Below, piece after piece: positions 25,251 to 33,580 of a stretch of 64,000 nt of DNA. The position numbers and the translations under genes were made by a program. Below the pieces are notes generated by a model. That model ran no database searches. It was not told the origin of the DNA and saw only the letters and a list, made by a program, of their open reading frames with translations. Each line of letters starts with the position of its first letter. Positions within the stretch are counted from its first letter, which is position 1. This DNA is from Magnetospirillum fulvum MGU-K5 (GTDB taxonomy: Bacteria > Pseudomonadota > Alphaproteobacteria > Rhodospirillales > Magnetospirillaceae): positions 1 through 64,000 of the forward strand of contig NZ_AQPH01000005.1 of NCBI RefSeq assembly GCF_000442515.1, given 5' to 3'.

Positions 25251-25885
25251 GACACATCTTTCTTACCGCCGTCGCTGTCGCGGGGCTGCTGGGTCTGGCC
25301 GGGTGCGGGTCGTCGCCGCCGCCGCGCTATCACGCTCTGTCGGGTGGGGCCAATTCGGTCGAGTCCGCCGGAGTGGGGAGTGCGGCGATGCTGGTCGAGT
25401 TGTTGCCGCCCGCGCTGCCCGAGCGGCTGAATCGCCAGGATCTGGTGCTGGGCGGGGCCGAGGGACGGCCGGTCGAGGTCCGCGAAGGCGACCGCTGGGC
25501 CGCGCCGCTGGCCGACGAGATGCGCCAGATCGTCGCCGACGCGCTGTGGCGTCGTCTCCGCGCCGCCGACACCTATCGCGCCCCGGTGGCGCTCGCGGCC
25601 AGCCCGTTGCCGCAATATCGTCTGGCGCTCCGGATCGAACGGTTCGACGCGATCCCCGGCCGTCAGGCCTTGGTCGAAGGATCGTGGACCGTCCGCCGCC
25701 TGCCCCAGGGCGGACCGGCGGTTTGCCGCGCCGGGTTCGTCGTGCCGCTGCCCGGCACCAGCCCCGACGAGGCCGTTGCCGCTTTGGCCGACGGCGCGAC
25801 CCGGCTGGGCTGGACCGTCGCCGCCAGCCTGGATCGGTTGCATCGCGGCGAGGCCGATCCGTGCGGGTCCGCCGAGGGACGCTAA
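25247..25885 (+). CDS. pqiC: PqiC-like lipoprotein (ABC-type transport auxiliary, DUF330)
   Basis: A 212-residue lipoprotein: signal peptide with lipobox LGLAGC (Cys near residue 20), then YHAL, VELLPPALPERLNRQDLVLG and a PqiC-type beta core containing WAAPLADEMRQIVADAL and YRLALRIERFDAIPG. It anchors in the outer membrane and docks the PqiB needle. The start overlaps the pqiB stop (ATGA), and the operon ends four bases before the convergent EamA stop. Confidence 0.88.
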   Translation: MRHIFLTAVAVAGLLGLAGCGSSPPPRYHALSGGANSVESAGVGSAAMLVELLPPALPERLNRQDLVLGGAEGRPVEVREGDRWAAPLADEMRQIVADALWRRLRAADTYRAPVALAASPLPQYRLALRIERFDAIPGRQALVEGSWTVRRLPQGGPAVCRAGFVVPLPGTSPDEAVAALADGATRLGWTVAASLDRLHRGEADPCGSAEGR

Positions 25886-25889
25886 GGGC

Positions 25890-26753
25890 CTAACGAACCC
25901 GCGCGGGGGATCGTGTCACAACGGCCAGTCCCAGTCCCAGCGCGATCAGGGCAGCTCCGGCGAAATCCTCGGGCCGAAGCGGGGTGGCGAACGCCAGATG
26001 GGCCAGCGCCACCCCGAACACCGGGTTCAGCAGGTGGAACGAGGCGGCGGTTCCGGCCCCATGGGCGCGGATCAGCGCCAGCCACAGCGCCATGCCGCCG
26101 ATGGTGACGACCAGCGCCAGATGCAGAATCGCCAGCACCACCGGCGGAGAGACCGGCCCGATCGGTGCTCCCAGCAGCCACGCTACCGGGAGCAGGGCGA
26201 CACCGCCGGTCAGGGTTTGCCAGAAATTGAGCTGAAACACCGGCAGACCAACCGCCTTGTCGCGAAACAGCACGGTTCCGACCGCGAAGGCGAGGGTTCC
26301 GGCTCCGGCCAGGGCCAGCCCCAGCGGGTCGGGGCGGGTGGCTCCGGCAATTCCGGTCATCACCGCAACGCCGCAGATGCCGCAGGCGATGCCGACGATC
26401 CGGCGCGGGGCGAGGCGTTCCTGTCCCAATGCGACGGCCAGCAGCGTGGTCAGGAAGGGGGCGCAACTGACGACCACCACGACGATCTCGGGCCGCAGGC
26501 GTTGCAGGGCGGAAAAGGTCAGGCCGAGATAAAGGGCGTTGTTGAGCAGGCCCAGCATTGCCCCGACCCGCAGGGCGCGGCGATCAATCCGCCGCCACGG
26601 GCAAAACGGGGCCATCAATGCGGCGGCAAGGCCAAAGCGGATGACCAGCAGGGTATAGGGATCGAGGGTGACCAGCGCGATCTTGCCCGCGACAAAGGCG
26701 GAACTCCAGATCAGGCTGAACAGCGCCACCAGGGCCATCAGGGGAGGAATCAT
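25890..26753 (-). CDS. EamA/DMT family transporter
   Basis: A 287-residue inner-membrane permease with ten predicted helices in two EamA repeats; the first starts ALFSLIWSSAFVAGKIAL and the second AGTLAFAVGTVLFRDKAV. Substrate unknown; relatives export amino acids or metabolites. The start at 26753 is fixed by AGGAGG 7 bp upstream, while an in-frame ATG at 26789 lacks one. It is divergent from a LysR regulator gene, a typical efflux/regulator pair, and an inverted repeat lies just before its ribosome-binding site. Confidence 0.9.
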   Translation of the reverse strand: MIPPLMALVALFSLIWSSAFVAGKIALVTLDPYTLLVIRFGLAAALMAPFCPWRRIDRRALRVGAMLGLLNNALYLGLTFSALQRLRPEIVVVVVSCAPFLTTLLAVALGQERLAPRRIVGIACGICGVAVMTGIAGATRPDPLGLALAGAGTLAFAVGTVLFRDKAVGLPVFQLNFWQTLTGGVALLPVAWLLGAPIGPVSPPVVLAILHLALVVTIGGMALWLALIRAHGAGTAASFHLLNPVFGVALAHLAFATPLRPEDFAGAALIALGLGLAVVTRSPARVR

Positions 26754-26766
26754 CGGGGGGCCTCCT

Positions 26767-26789
26767 ATGGTCAGTTCCTCCCTGACCAT
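26767..26789. promoter_or_regulatory. Candidate operator between eamA-type and lysR-type genes
   Basis: A perfect 8-bp inverted repeat, ATGGTCAG at 26767-26774 and CTGACCAT at 26782-26789, with a 7-bp spacer. It sits within the divergent intergenic region directly upstream of the transporter ribosome-binding site, where a LysR regulator could bind. Confidence 0.45.
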
Positions 26790-26863
26790 CGCAGCGGCGC
26801 ATTCTCTTGAAAAATTAATAATGAGTCTGAATAAATAAGAGAAACCGATTAGGAGCGGGCCAG

Positions 26864-27757
26864 ATGGACGTTTCGTTGCCGCTTGGGCCTGGAGACCGCC
26901 GCATCACCCTCGACCAGTTACGCGCCTTTGTCGCCGTGGCGGAAGAGGGCGGCTTTCACGCTGCGGGCGCGCATCTGGGGCGGACCCAATCGGCGGTGAC
27001 CCAAAGCGTCAAGGCGCTGGAGGATTCCCTGGAGTCCCGTCTGCTCGATCGCCGTCGCGGCCATGTCGTCGGGCTGACTGTCGCGGGCCAGCGCTTTCTC
27101 CCCCATGCCCGCGAAATTCTCGCCCGGTTGAGTGAAGCGGTCGTGGCCCTGACCCGGCCCGATCTGCGCGGGCGGATCGCGCTGGGGGTACCTGACGATT
27201 TCCCCATCACCGACCTGCATGGGGCGATATCGCGCTGTCTTGACTTGAACCCCTGCCTGCGGATCGAGGTGACCTCCGCCCTGTCGGCGCAGATCGGGGC
27301 GATGGCGCGGGCGGGTGACCTCGATATCGCGATCTTTAACCGGATCGAAGGGCAAGGGGACGACGCGGCCGAGGTGTTGCGGACCGAGCCTTTGTGCTGG
27401 GTCGGGCGTGAGCGGGGGCATCTTGCCACCGCCGAACCGCTGCCGCTGTGCGTCTTTCCCGAGGGATGCCCCTATCGGGTGGCCGGGATCGAGGCCTTGC
27501 AAACAATGGGGGCAACGGCCCGCTTCGCCTATGTCAGCGCATCCTATGACAATGTCCGCGCCGCGATTTCGGCCGGGCTGGGTCTTGGTCTCCTCCCGGC
27601 GGGGGCGATCGGTGCGGATCAGGTCCGGCTGGGCGCGGCCGAAGGGTTTCCACCGCTGCCCCGCATTCAGTTGGTGATGGCGGTGCGGGGACAGGGGATG
27701 TTGTTTTCCGCCTTTGCCGATTTTCTTCGTGCCGCGCCGGGATTGGTGCGGGTCTGA
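26864..27757 (+). CDS. LysR family transcriptional regulator
   Basis: A 297-residue LysR protein: winged HTH at about 15-75 (TLDQLRAFVAVAEEGGFHAA, then GRTQSAVTQSVKALEDSL), followed by a substrate-binding domain beginning GRIALGVPDDF. The ATG at 26864 follows AGGAG by 8 bp. It is divergent from the EamA transporter gene and probably controls it in response to the exported metabolite. An AT-rich stretch upstream (26807-26840) includes TTGAAA, a possible -35 element. Confidence 0.92.
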   Translation: MDVSLPLGPGDRRITLDQLRAFVAVAEEGGFHAAGAHLGRTQSAVTQSVKALEDSLESRLLDRRRGHVVGLTVAGQRFLPHAREILARLSEAVVALTRPDLRGRIALGVPDDFPITDLHGAISRCLDLNPCLRIEVTSALSAQIGAMARAGDLDIAIFNRIEGQGDDAAEVLRTEPLCWVGRERGHLATAEPLPLCVFPEGCPYRVAGIEALQTMGATARFAYVSASYDNVRAAISAGLGLGLLPAGAIGADQVRLGAAEGFPPLPRIQLVMAVRGQGMLFSAFADFLRAAPGLVRV

Positions 27758-27766
27758 TCGCCCGTC

Positions 27767-28708
27767 TCAGTGCCCGGCAATCGCCAGGGCACCCCGGGTG
27801 GTGCGCTTGACCCGGTACATCGCGTCGTCGGCGGCCTTCATCAGGCTGTCCAATCCGTCGCCATGGCGGGGATAGAGGGCGATGCCCAGGCTGGCCCCGA
27901 TGCTGACCTCGCCTGCGGGCAAGGTGAACGGGCGCTCCATCGCGGCGACGATCCGGGCGGCGATCTGGTGCGCCAGACTAACCGAGACCTTTTCGGCCAG
28001 AACAACGAATTCGTCGCCGCCGATGCGGCCGATCGTGTCGGTGGCACGGACGCAGGCGTGCAGGCGGTGCGCCACTTCCTTCAGCACGAAATCCCCGGCT
28101 TCGTGGCCGAAGGTGTCGTTGACCGGCTTGAAGCGGTCGAGATCGACGAACAGGATCGCAAATTCGCTCTGGTCGCGCCGGGCCCGGGCCAACGCCTCTT
28201 CGACCAGATCGCGGAAACTGCGCAAAGTCCGCAGCCCGGTCAGGGAATCGTGGTTGGCCAGACGGCGGATTTCTTCTTCCGCTTCCTTCAGCGCGGTGAT
28301 GTCGACGAAGGCGAACAGCAGCAAATCCTCGCCCCGGATCGGAATCTCCGACAGCGAGGCCAGCCCCCACACCAGCCGCCCATCGGGGCGACGCAGCCGT
28401 AATTCGAAATTGCGCACCTCGCCCTGTTCGATGAAGGTGACCAGCAGCCGTTCGCGGTCGTCGTGATCGACAAAAAGCTCGCGCCAGCCGTGGCCCAGGA
28501 TTCCCGCCCCTTCAAAGCCCAGCACATCATTGAAAAAGCGGTTTGAAAACAGCACGCGGCCATCCTCGACCGCGACAATTAGAATCCCGGCCGGGACGGT
28601 TTCGTTGAAGGCGCGCAGCCGCTCGTCGGTCAGCAGCAGCGATTCAAAGGACGGGTCGGACTCTGCAATCAGGGCGGGAACCTCGTTGATGCCGGGACCG
28701 GCATTCAT
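27767..28708 (-). CDS. PAS-GGDEF diguanylate cyclase
   Basis: A 313-residue cytoplasmic protein. One PAS domain (about 30-150: FNETVPAGILIVAVEDGRVL, then a PAC segment) leads to a complete GGDEF domain (about 155-313). The active-site loop is GGDEF (near residue 236), and an RATD inhibitory site lies five residues before it. It should synthesise c-di-GMP from GTP and be feedback-inhibited. It is translationally coupled to the preceding gene (ATGA), which encodes a degenerate GGDEF protein; the two probably work together. Confidence 0.92.
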   Translation of the reverse strand: MNAGPGINEVPALIAESDPSFESLLLTDERLRAFNETVPAGILIVAVEDGRVLFSNRFFNDVLGFEGAGILGHGWRELFVDHDDRERLLVTFIEQGEVRNFELRLRRPDGRLVWGLASLSEIPIRGEDLLLFAFVDITALKEAEEEIRRLANHDSLTGLRTLRSFRDLVEEALARARRDQSEFAILFVDLDRFKPVNDTFGHEAGDFVLKEVAHRLHACVRATDTIGRIGGDEFVVLAEKVSVSLAHQIAARIVAAMERPFTLPAGEVSIGASLGIALYPRHGDGLDSLMKAADDAMYRVKRTTRGALAIAGH

Positions 28709-29259
28709 CGCGGCATCCTCGCCCCGGCTGGGATCAATGGGCGGGGCGGGTGCGCCACCTTGGTCCGGTTGCGGCCCTCACGCTTGGCGCGGAACAGCGC
28801 CTCGCCCGCCCGTTCCAGCGCGGCGGCGGGTGTCTCGCCATGCAGGCCGACGGCGTCGGCGACGCCGATGCTGACCGAAAGCGGATCTGAGGGAAGCTCC
28901 GGCTTTACCCCAAGTCCGGCCAGCGTGGCGCGCAGGGTTTCGGCCAGACGAAGCGCATCGCGCAGTCCGGTCGCGTTCAGCAGCGCGGCGAATTTATCGC
29001 TGCCCAGCCGTGCCGCGGGCGTTCCCGGCGGCAACAGGCCGACGATCGTCCGCGCCACCCGAATCAGGGCCTGATGCGCGGTTTCGTCACCCCGATCCTC
29101 GATCAGGGCGCGGTAATGATCGATGTCGAGCACCAGCAGGCAGGACGGCTCCAGCCGGTCGCGGCCACGCCCGATCGCGGCGCGGATGTCGGCGAACAAG
29201 GCCCCGGCCCGCGCCGGATCCTCGTCAAGCAGCGCCAGACTGGTTGCGACAGCCGTCAT
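28705..29259 (-). CDS. Degenerate GGDEF-domain protein
   Basis: A 184-residue stand-alone GGDEF-fold protein. The signature is GSDKF instead of GGDEF, with no RxxD site before it, so cyclase activity is unlikely. Other fold marks remain: LLVLDIDHYRALIEDRGD, LSVSIGVADA and ALFRAKREGRNR. It may act as a c-di-GMP or GTP sensor, or as a regulatory dimer partner for the active cyclase encoded next. The start is taken as ATG 29259 (MTAVATSL); an in-frame start at 29277 also exists. The stop overlaps the cyclase start. Confidence 0.82.
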   Translation of the reverse strand: MTAVATSLALLDEDPARAGALFADIRAAIGRGRDRLEPSCLLVLDIDHYRALIEDRGDETAHQALIRVARTIVGLLPPGTPAARLGSDKFAALLNATGLRDALRLAETLRATLAGLGVKPELPSDPLSVSIGVADAVGLHGETPAAALERAGEALFRAKREGRNRTKVAHPPRPLIPAGARMPR

Positions 29260-29430
29260 TTTCCCCTCCCTGACCACACCGGGCGACGCCGTGTCCCTTG
29301 GGTCGCCTATAAGTTTACTTAAATAGTAGATTTATAGAAAAATTGCCAGACCTTTCCGCGGGTGCTGGACTTTTGTGGGTATTCGGAGAAAGATTTCGGC
29401 CCCCTTGGTTCTCGTCCGGATTTCGAACCG

Positions 29431-30204
29431 ATGCGCACGATGTGGATAGATCTCGCGGTGGGCCGTCAGTTTGCCGTCTTGTCCAGCGATCGGTCCGATG
29501 GTCCCGTTGCCGTGCTGGTGCATGGGGCCGGGTCCGATCATCGCGTTTGGGAGTATCAGGGCGCGGGACTGGCCCGGCTGGGGTGGCGGGTGCTGGCGGT
29601 CGATCTGCCCGGCCATGGACGTTCGGACGGCCGGGCCGCCGAGACGATACCGGCTGTTGCCGACGGTCTGGCCGCATTGCTGGCGGCGGTGGAACTCCCG
29701 CCGGGGCTGGTCGTCGGTCATTCAATGGGGGCGCTGGCCGCGCTTGATCTCGCCGCGCGCTATCCCGACCGGCTGACCGGCCTCGCTCTGGTCGGGGTGG
29801 CGGCGCGGATGCCGGTTCATCCCGCGTTGCTGGCTGCTGCCCGCGACGATCTGCCTCGCGCCGCCGCGATGATCGCAGGGTGGGGGCATGCCGCCGAGGC
29901 AAGCGGGGACGGTGCGGCGGAGAGGAAGGTCGAGGCGACTCGCCAACTGCTGGAACAGTCGGCGCCCGGGGTGCTGGCGGCGGGACTGACCGCCTGCGAC
30001 GGTTATGACGGAGGCGCGGCGGCAGCACGGATCGCGGTGCCGACCCGGTTGATTCTTGGCGATGCCGACAAAATGAGTCCAGCCAAAGCCGGACTCGCCC
30101 TCGCGTCCCAGATATCCGGGGCGCGAGTGTCGCTTATTCACGGTGCGGGGCACATGTTGATGGCCGAACGACCCGATGCGGTTCTCGAAATCCTCTCGGA
30201 TTAA
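29431..30204 (+). CDS. Alpha/beta-fold hydrolase
   Basis: A 257-residue hydrolase. Oxyanion region VLVHGAGSDHRVWE, nucleophile elbow VVGHSMGALAA (Ser near residue 91), late Asp in LILGDADKMSP, and His in HGAGHMLMAE complete the triad. It is cytoplasmic, with no signal peptide. Substrate unknown; the sequence fits esterase, lactonase or C-C hydrolase members. The start is uncertain: ATG at 29431 or 29440, or GTG at 29362. Its stop overlaps by 4 bp the stop of the small convergent gene at 30201-30521. Confidence 0.82.
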   Translation: MRTMWIDLAVGRQFAVLSSDRSDGPVAVLVHGAGSDHRVWEYQGAGLARLGWRVLAVDLPGHGRSDGRAAETIPAVADGLAALLAAVELPPGLVVGHSMGALAALDLAARYPDRLTGLALVGVAARMPVHPALLAAARDDLPRAAAMIAGWGHAAEASGDGAAERKVEATRQLLEQSAPGVLAAGLTACDGYDGGAAAARIAVPTRLILGDADKMSPAKAGLALASQISGARVSLIHGAGHMLMAERPDAVLEILSD

Positions 30205-30521
30205 GCGAAGAGGTCGACCTGAGCGCCCCGTTGCGTCAGGTCCTTGGTCTTATCCGAATTGGTCGATTGTGCGGTTGATCCCACCGCATCGGCGGTTTGG
30301 GTCCCCGACGTCGCGGCGCGGGCCTGCGCCGTGACACTGGTCGCGCTGGTCGATGCGGTTTGCGAGGTCGTATTGGTTGCGCCGACGGAGTCGGAACTCT
30401 TCTGTGGCTTCGATCCGCTTCTTGCGGACTGAACGTCGGTGGTGCTGTAGCACAGGAACCCATTGACCATAATGGGATAGCTGGTCGAAGATGTTGTGGC
30501 AGCCAAGGCTGAGACGGACAT
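30201..30521 (-). CDS. Small Ser/Thr-rich hypothetical protein
   Basis: A 106-residue protein I do not recognise. Residues 1-30 have ordinary composition (SYPIMVNGFLCYSTTDVQSA); from about 33 on it is low complexity, rich in Ser, Thr, Ala and Gln, ending DLTQRGAQVDLFA. The ATG has a strong GAGGAGG site 5-6 bp upstream, which supports real translation. No signal peptide or membrane helix. It lies convergent with the hydrolase gene and divergent from minC. It could be a flexible secreted or surface protein, but nothing shows this. Confidence 0.6.
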   Translation of the reverse strand: MSVSALAATTSSTSYPIMVNGFLCYSTTDVQSARSGSKPQKSSDSVGATNTTSQTASTSATSVTAQARAATSGTQTADAVGSTAQSTNSDKTKDLTQRGAQVDLFA

Positions 30522-30698
30522 TCGATCCTCCTCAATCCACTCTCTTCACAATTAAGTATAATCCACTATAGCTCCTTTTTTGCGAGAATACCAGGATAGC
30601 AGGCCGAAAAACCGCCGCCGCTATCGGTCGCGCCACACCTGATTCTTGACCTCGCCGTTTCCGTGCGGCATGGTCCCGCTTCAGGGTAAGGATAAATC

Positions 30699-31424
30699 AT
30701 GGGCATCGACGAACAGGGTGTGCGGCCAATAACCAGCATCACCGAAGACGCTGCGCCGTTTCAATTGCGCGCCGCGTCCTTGACGCTGTTGACATTGAAG
30801 GTGGTCAATCCGGCCGATCCCGAATTTTTCCCACGCCTGGCGACAATGCTGTCGCTGGCACCGGGATTCTATCGGAACGCGCCGATCGTGCTGGATCTGT
30901 CCGCGACCGGGCTGCGCCCGCCGTGCGATCTGGTCGAATTCTGTGCCCGGATCAAGGAGATGGGGATTATCCCGGTGGGGATTCAGCGCGCCAACGCCGC
31001 GTGGGAGCGCGCGGCGGCGCTGGCTGGCTTGCCGCCGTTCCCGACCGGGCGCGCCACCGATGCCCAGCCGGTCGCCAAGGAACCGTCCAAGGCCGCCAGC
31101 GGAACCCGCATCTTGTCCGAGCCGGTGCGCTCGGGCCAGCAGGTCTATGCCCACAAAGGCGACCTGATCGTCCTGGGGGCGGTCAGCCATGGCGCTGAAT
31201 TGCTGGCCGATGGGCATATTCATGTTTATGGTCCTCTGCGGGGCCGCGCCCTGGCAGGGATGAGCGGTGATAAATCCGCTCGCATTTTCTGCCGCGCTCT
31301 CGATGCCGAACTGGTGTCAGTGGCCGGTCTCTATATGGTCAGCGAGCAATTGGATCCGGCTTTGCACGGCAAGCCCGCCCAGATTTGTGTCGATGGCGAG
31401 GCCCTGGTTCAGCAGGCCCTTTAA
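30699..31424 (+). CDS. minC: Septum site-determining protein MinC
   Basis: A 241-residue MinC, the FtsZ-polymerisation inhibitor of the Min system. An N-terminal domain (about 20-110: FQLRAASLTLLTLKVV, VLDLSA) is joined by a short linker to the C-terminal beta-helix domain (about 135-241). The latter carries VRSGQQVYAHKGDLIVLGAV and GHIHVYGPLRGRALAG, the classic MinC pattern that binds MinD. The ATG is preceded by AAGGA. It is first in a minC-minD-minE operon; minD follows after 25 bp. Confidence 0.95.
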   Translation: MGIDEQGVRPITSITEDAAPFQLRAASLTLLTLKVVNPADPEFFPRLATMLSLAPGFYRNAPIVLDLSATGLRPPCDLVEFCARIKEMGIIPVGIQRANAAWERAAALAGLPPFPTGRATDAQPVAKEPSKAASGTRILSEPVRSGQQVYAHKGDLIVLGAVSHGAELLADGHIHVYGPLRGRALAGMSGDKSARIFCRALDAELVSVAGLYMVSEQLDPALHGKPAQICVDGEALVQQAL

Positions 31425-31449
31425 TTGCATTTTGAATAGGGGAAAATCG

Positions 31450-32262
31450 TTGGCAAAAGTCATCGTCGTCACCTCAGGCAAGGGCGGAGTCGGTAAGACG
31501 ACCTCTTCGGCGGCGTTGTCTGCCGGTCTTGCCCTGCGCGGCTTTAAAACCGCCGTTATCGATTTCGACGTTGGTCTGCGCAACCTCGACCTCATCATGG
31601 GCTGCGAGCGCCGGGTGGTGTACGATTTCATCAACGTCATCAATGGCGACGCCAAGCTGCATCAGGCCCTGATCAAGGACAAGCGGCTGGAAAATCTGTT
31701 CGTGCTGCCGACGTCGCAGACCCGCGACAAGGACGCCCTGACCCAGGACGGAGTCGAACGGGTGATCGGCGAACTGCGCCAGGATTTCGATTACATCATT
31801 TGCGACAGCCCGGCCGGAATCGAACGCGGCGCGTTTCTCGCGATGTATTTCGCTGACGAAGCGATCGTGGTGTCGAACCCCGAAGTCTCCTCGGTTCGCG
31901 ATGCCGACCGGATGATCGGCCTCTTGACCAGCAAGTCGCGCCGGGCCGAGCAGGGCGAGCAGGTGACTCAGAATCTGCTGTTGACCCGCTACGATGTCGA
32001 ACGGGTCGAAAAGGGCGAGATGCTGAAGGTCGAGGACGTGCAGGACATCCTGGCGGTGCCGCTGCTGGGGATCATCCCGGAATGCCCGTCGGTGCTCCAG
32101 GCCTCGAATATCGGTACCCCGGTGATTCTTGACGAGAAGTCGTTGGCCGGTCGCGCCTATGCCGAGGCGGTCAGCCGCCTGCTTGGCGACGATCTGCCGA
32201 TCACGGTGCCCCGCGGCTCCAAGCGCGGTCTGATCGACCGTTTGCTGAGGAGGAGCGCATGA
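31450..32262 (+). CDS. minD: Septum site-determining protein MinD
   Basis: A 270-residue membrane-cycling ATPase. Deviant Walker A TSGKGGVGKTTSS begins at residue 8; Walker A' VIDFDVGLRNLDL and Walker B DYIICDSPAGIE follow. The C-terminal amphipathic targeting helix is KRGLIDRLLRR. The start is TTG at 31450 (residues LAKVIVVTSGKGG), with AGGGGA about 8 bp upstream; an earlier in-frame ATG would run back into minC. It recruits MinC to the membrane and is displaced by MinE. Confidence 0.95.
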   Translation: MAKVIVVTSGKGGVGKTTSSAALSAGLALRGFKTAVIDFDVGLRNLDLIMGCERRVVYDFINVINGDAKLHQALIKDKRLENLFVLPTSQTRDKDALTQDGVERVIGELRQDFDYIICDSPAGIERGAFLAMYFADEAIVVSNPEVSSVRDADRMIGLLTSKSRRAEQGEQVTQNLLLTRYDVERVEKGEMLKVEDVQDILAVPLLGIIPECPSVLQASNIGTPVILDEKSLAGRAYAEAVSRLLGDDLPITVPRGSKRGLIDRLLRRSA

Positions 32263-32525
32263 GCGTCCTCGGCATTTTCAGCCGTCGGCCGAAGAAAACC
32301 GCCGAAGCCGCCCGCGAACGGTTGCAGATTCTGCTGGCTCACGAACGCGCCGGTCTGTCCGGTGCCGACTTCCTGCCTCAGCTCCAGCGCGAGCTGATCG
32401 AAGTCATCCGCAAATATGTCTCGGTCGATGAGGACCGGGTCCAGGTCAAGCTGGAACGCGAACAGCATCTGTCGGTGCTGGAGGTCAATATCGAGCTGCC
32501 CGCTCCATCCGAGCGCAAGGCCTGA
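32259..32525 (+). CDS. minE: Cell division topological specificity factor MinE
   Basis: An 88-residue MinE. The N-terminal membrane-binding and anti-MinCD part (MSVLGIFSRRPKKTAEAARE, then RLQILLAHERAG) is followed by the dimerising topological-specificity domain (LIEVIRKYVSVDEDRVQVKL, then LSVLEVNIELP). It begins inside the minD stop (ATGA) and closes the operon; a terminator follows 36 bp later. It stimulates MinD ATPase and creates pole-to-pole oscillation. Confidence 0.95.
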   Translation: MSVLGIFSRRPKKTAEAARERLQILLAHERAGLSGADFLPQLQRELIEVIRKYVSVDEDRVQVKLEREQHLSVLEVNIELPAPSERKA

Positions 32526-32560
32526 TCCCTCCCGTCTGCACCGGTGATATCGACGCACGA

Positions 32561-32595
32561 AAAAGCCCCGCCGGGAAACCGGCAGGGGCTTTTTT
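32561..32595 (+). terminator. Intrinsic terminator of minCDE
   Basis: AAAAGCCCC and CCGG arms pair with CCGG and GGGGCTTTT around a GAAA loop, followed by TTTTT. The symmetric A/T flanks would also allow function on the other strand. Confidence 0.85.
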
Positions 32596-32821
32596 GTGTC
32601 CGGTCGCGGGCAAAGCCTTATTCCAACAGCGGCGCTGACCGGAAGGAAGAGTGCCCCGTCGTGCCACCGCTGTCTCGGCCATCTCCCGGCGCTGGGTTGG
32701 CCGGGTTATTTTTCCGAGAGCCTCGCACAGCAATTCACTCTGCATGCTGAGCTCGGCGAACATCTTCTTCAGCCGAATCTTCTCGTTCGCTAGACCGAGA
32801 AGATTCTACGTCCATATCCCC
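32596..32821. other. Non-coding stretch with 11-bp inverted repeat
   Basis: No gene found. A perfect inverted repeat, GAATCTTCTCG at 32775-32785 and CGAGAAGATTC at 32796-32806, has a 10-nt loop and no T-run. It marks the left side of the accessory remnant that follows. Confidence 0.5.
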
Positions 32822-33051
32822 TTATTTCCGGGGGGCTGAGCTATGGGAAGAATATTCGTCGACGGTCACCGCCAGGGTGACATCGCATCCGCCCGTAACG
32901 CAACGTCGTTACTGCCCTGAAGCTTCGACTCGGCCGCAGTGACGTCGCCTCCGGCCGTCACCGTCAGGTCGAGCCCGGCTGCAATCAGGGCGGCGTGGTA
33001 GGAGACCGATGATATCATGGTCGCCGGATCGCCTATGAATGCCTCATGGAG
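32822..33051 (-). pseudogene. Frameshifted fragment of a hemagglutinin-repeat (FhaB/CdiA-type) protein
   Basis: Read on the minus strand from 33051, the frame gives AALIAAGLDLTVTAGGDVTA, then AESKLQGSNDVALRA, and stops at 32866-32868. A shift of one base near 32890 continues the same repeat as GCDVTLAVTVDEYSSHSSA and ends at a TAA (32822-32824). The ladder of DLTVTAGGDVT, NDVALRA and CDVTLA units is the hemagglutinin beta-helix repeat pattern. No start codon or ribosome-binding site is present. It is a decayed piece of a large exoprotein such as those of two-partner secretion or contact-dependent inhibition. Confidence 0.65.
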
Positions 33052-33489
33052 TCAATTCAATGGACGGCTATTATAACTCGGAGGCAAATCGAGAAAGTGG
33101 AGCAAATTGGGAAGGTTCTTTTTTATGGATTTCCAACGTCCTGTGTCAAATACATCAATGATCAATTCGTCCGAATAACATCGGAAAATGATATAATCGG
33201 AACGAATGATGTATGGGCCTGTCTTGTGGGAAGTAATGCTTCTCCCCCAGATTCCCTGTTCTGATTCAATGAGGGTGGATAGACGGCGATATACGACATC
33301 ACTGCCTGTAATAATTCTGTCAGATAAAATCTGTCCATCCTGAGAATAGGTCTCAAGGTGCATTTTCTCTGGCAATCCTCTAAGCGGAATCCCTTTTTGG
33401 CGTCCTATCGCCATGAACGACGTTAATGTTAGTGCGGCTATTAAAGAGATAATCATAAATTGATAGCAGCGCATATTCGAGCTTTGCAT
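33052..33489 (-). CDS. Hypothetical AT-rich membrane-anchored protein, possible orphan immunity-type gene
   Basis: A 145-residue protein not recognised. The N-terminus has a hydrophobic helix (YQFMIISLIAALTLTSFMAI, residues 10-29), so it is probably inner-membrane anchored or secreted. The rest is mixed alpha/beta (GPYIIRSDYIIFRCYSDELI). Codon use is far more AT-rich than the genome. It lies between two fragments of hemagglutinin-type protein, where CDI immunity or toxin remnants are often found; that role is inference only. It overlaps the upstream small reading frame by 110 bp in another frame, so one of the two may be false. Confidence 0.45.
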   Translation of the reverse strand: MQSSNMRCYQFMIISLIAALTLTSFMAIGRQKGIPLRGLPEKMHLETYSQDGQILSDRIITGSDVVYRRLSTLIESEQGIWGRSITSHKTGPYIIRSDYIIFRCYSDELIIDVFDTGRWKSIKKNLPNLLHFLDLPPSYNSRPLN

Positions 33490-33580
33490 CCCGTTCTTCC
33501 GCGCGAGCGCGTAGGATTTCGGCTTTTATCTTATCGAACTCGGACGCGGTGAAGCTAACTCGCAAAGGGTGTACTCTCAT
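33380..33580 (-). CDS. Small hypothetical protein overlapping hemagglutinin-type remnant
   Basis: A 66-residue reading frame: MRVHPLRVSFTASEFDKIKA, then a charged helix ILRARAEERDAKLEYALL. The start lies inside the 3' end of a hemagglutinin-like fragment (stop at 33555-33557), the gene order seen for cdiA and cdiI, but it overlaps the 145-residue frame by 110 bp. Function unknown, possibly not expressed. Confidence 0.3.
   Translation of the reverse strand: MRVHPLRVSFTASEFDKIKAEILRARAEERDAKLEYALLSIYDYLFNSRTNINVVHGDRTPKRDSA

Noticed and set aside
32485-32763. Minus-strand frame of 92 codons after minE
   Set aside because: It overlaps the minE end and runs through the terminator hairpin; composition is not protein-like.
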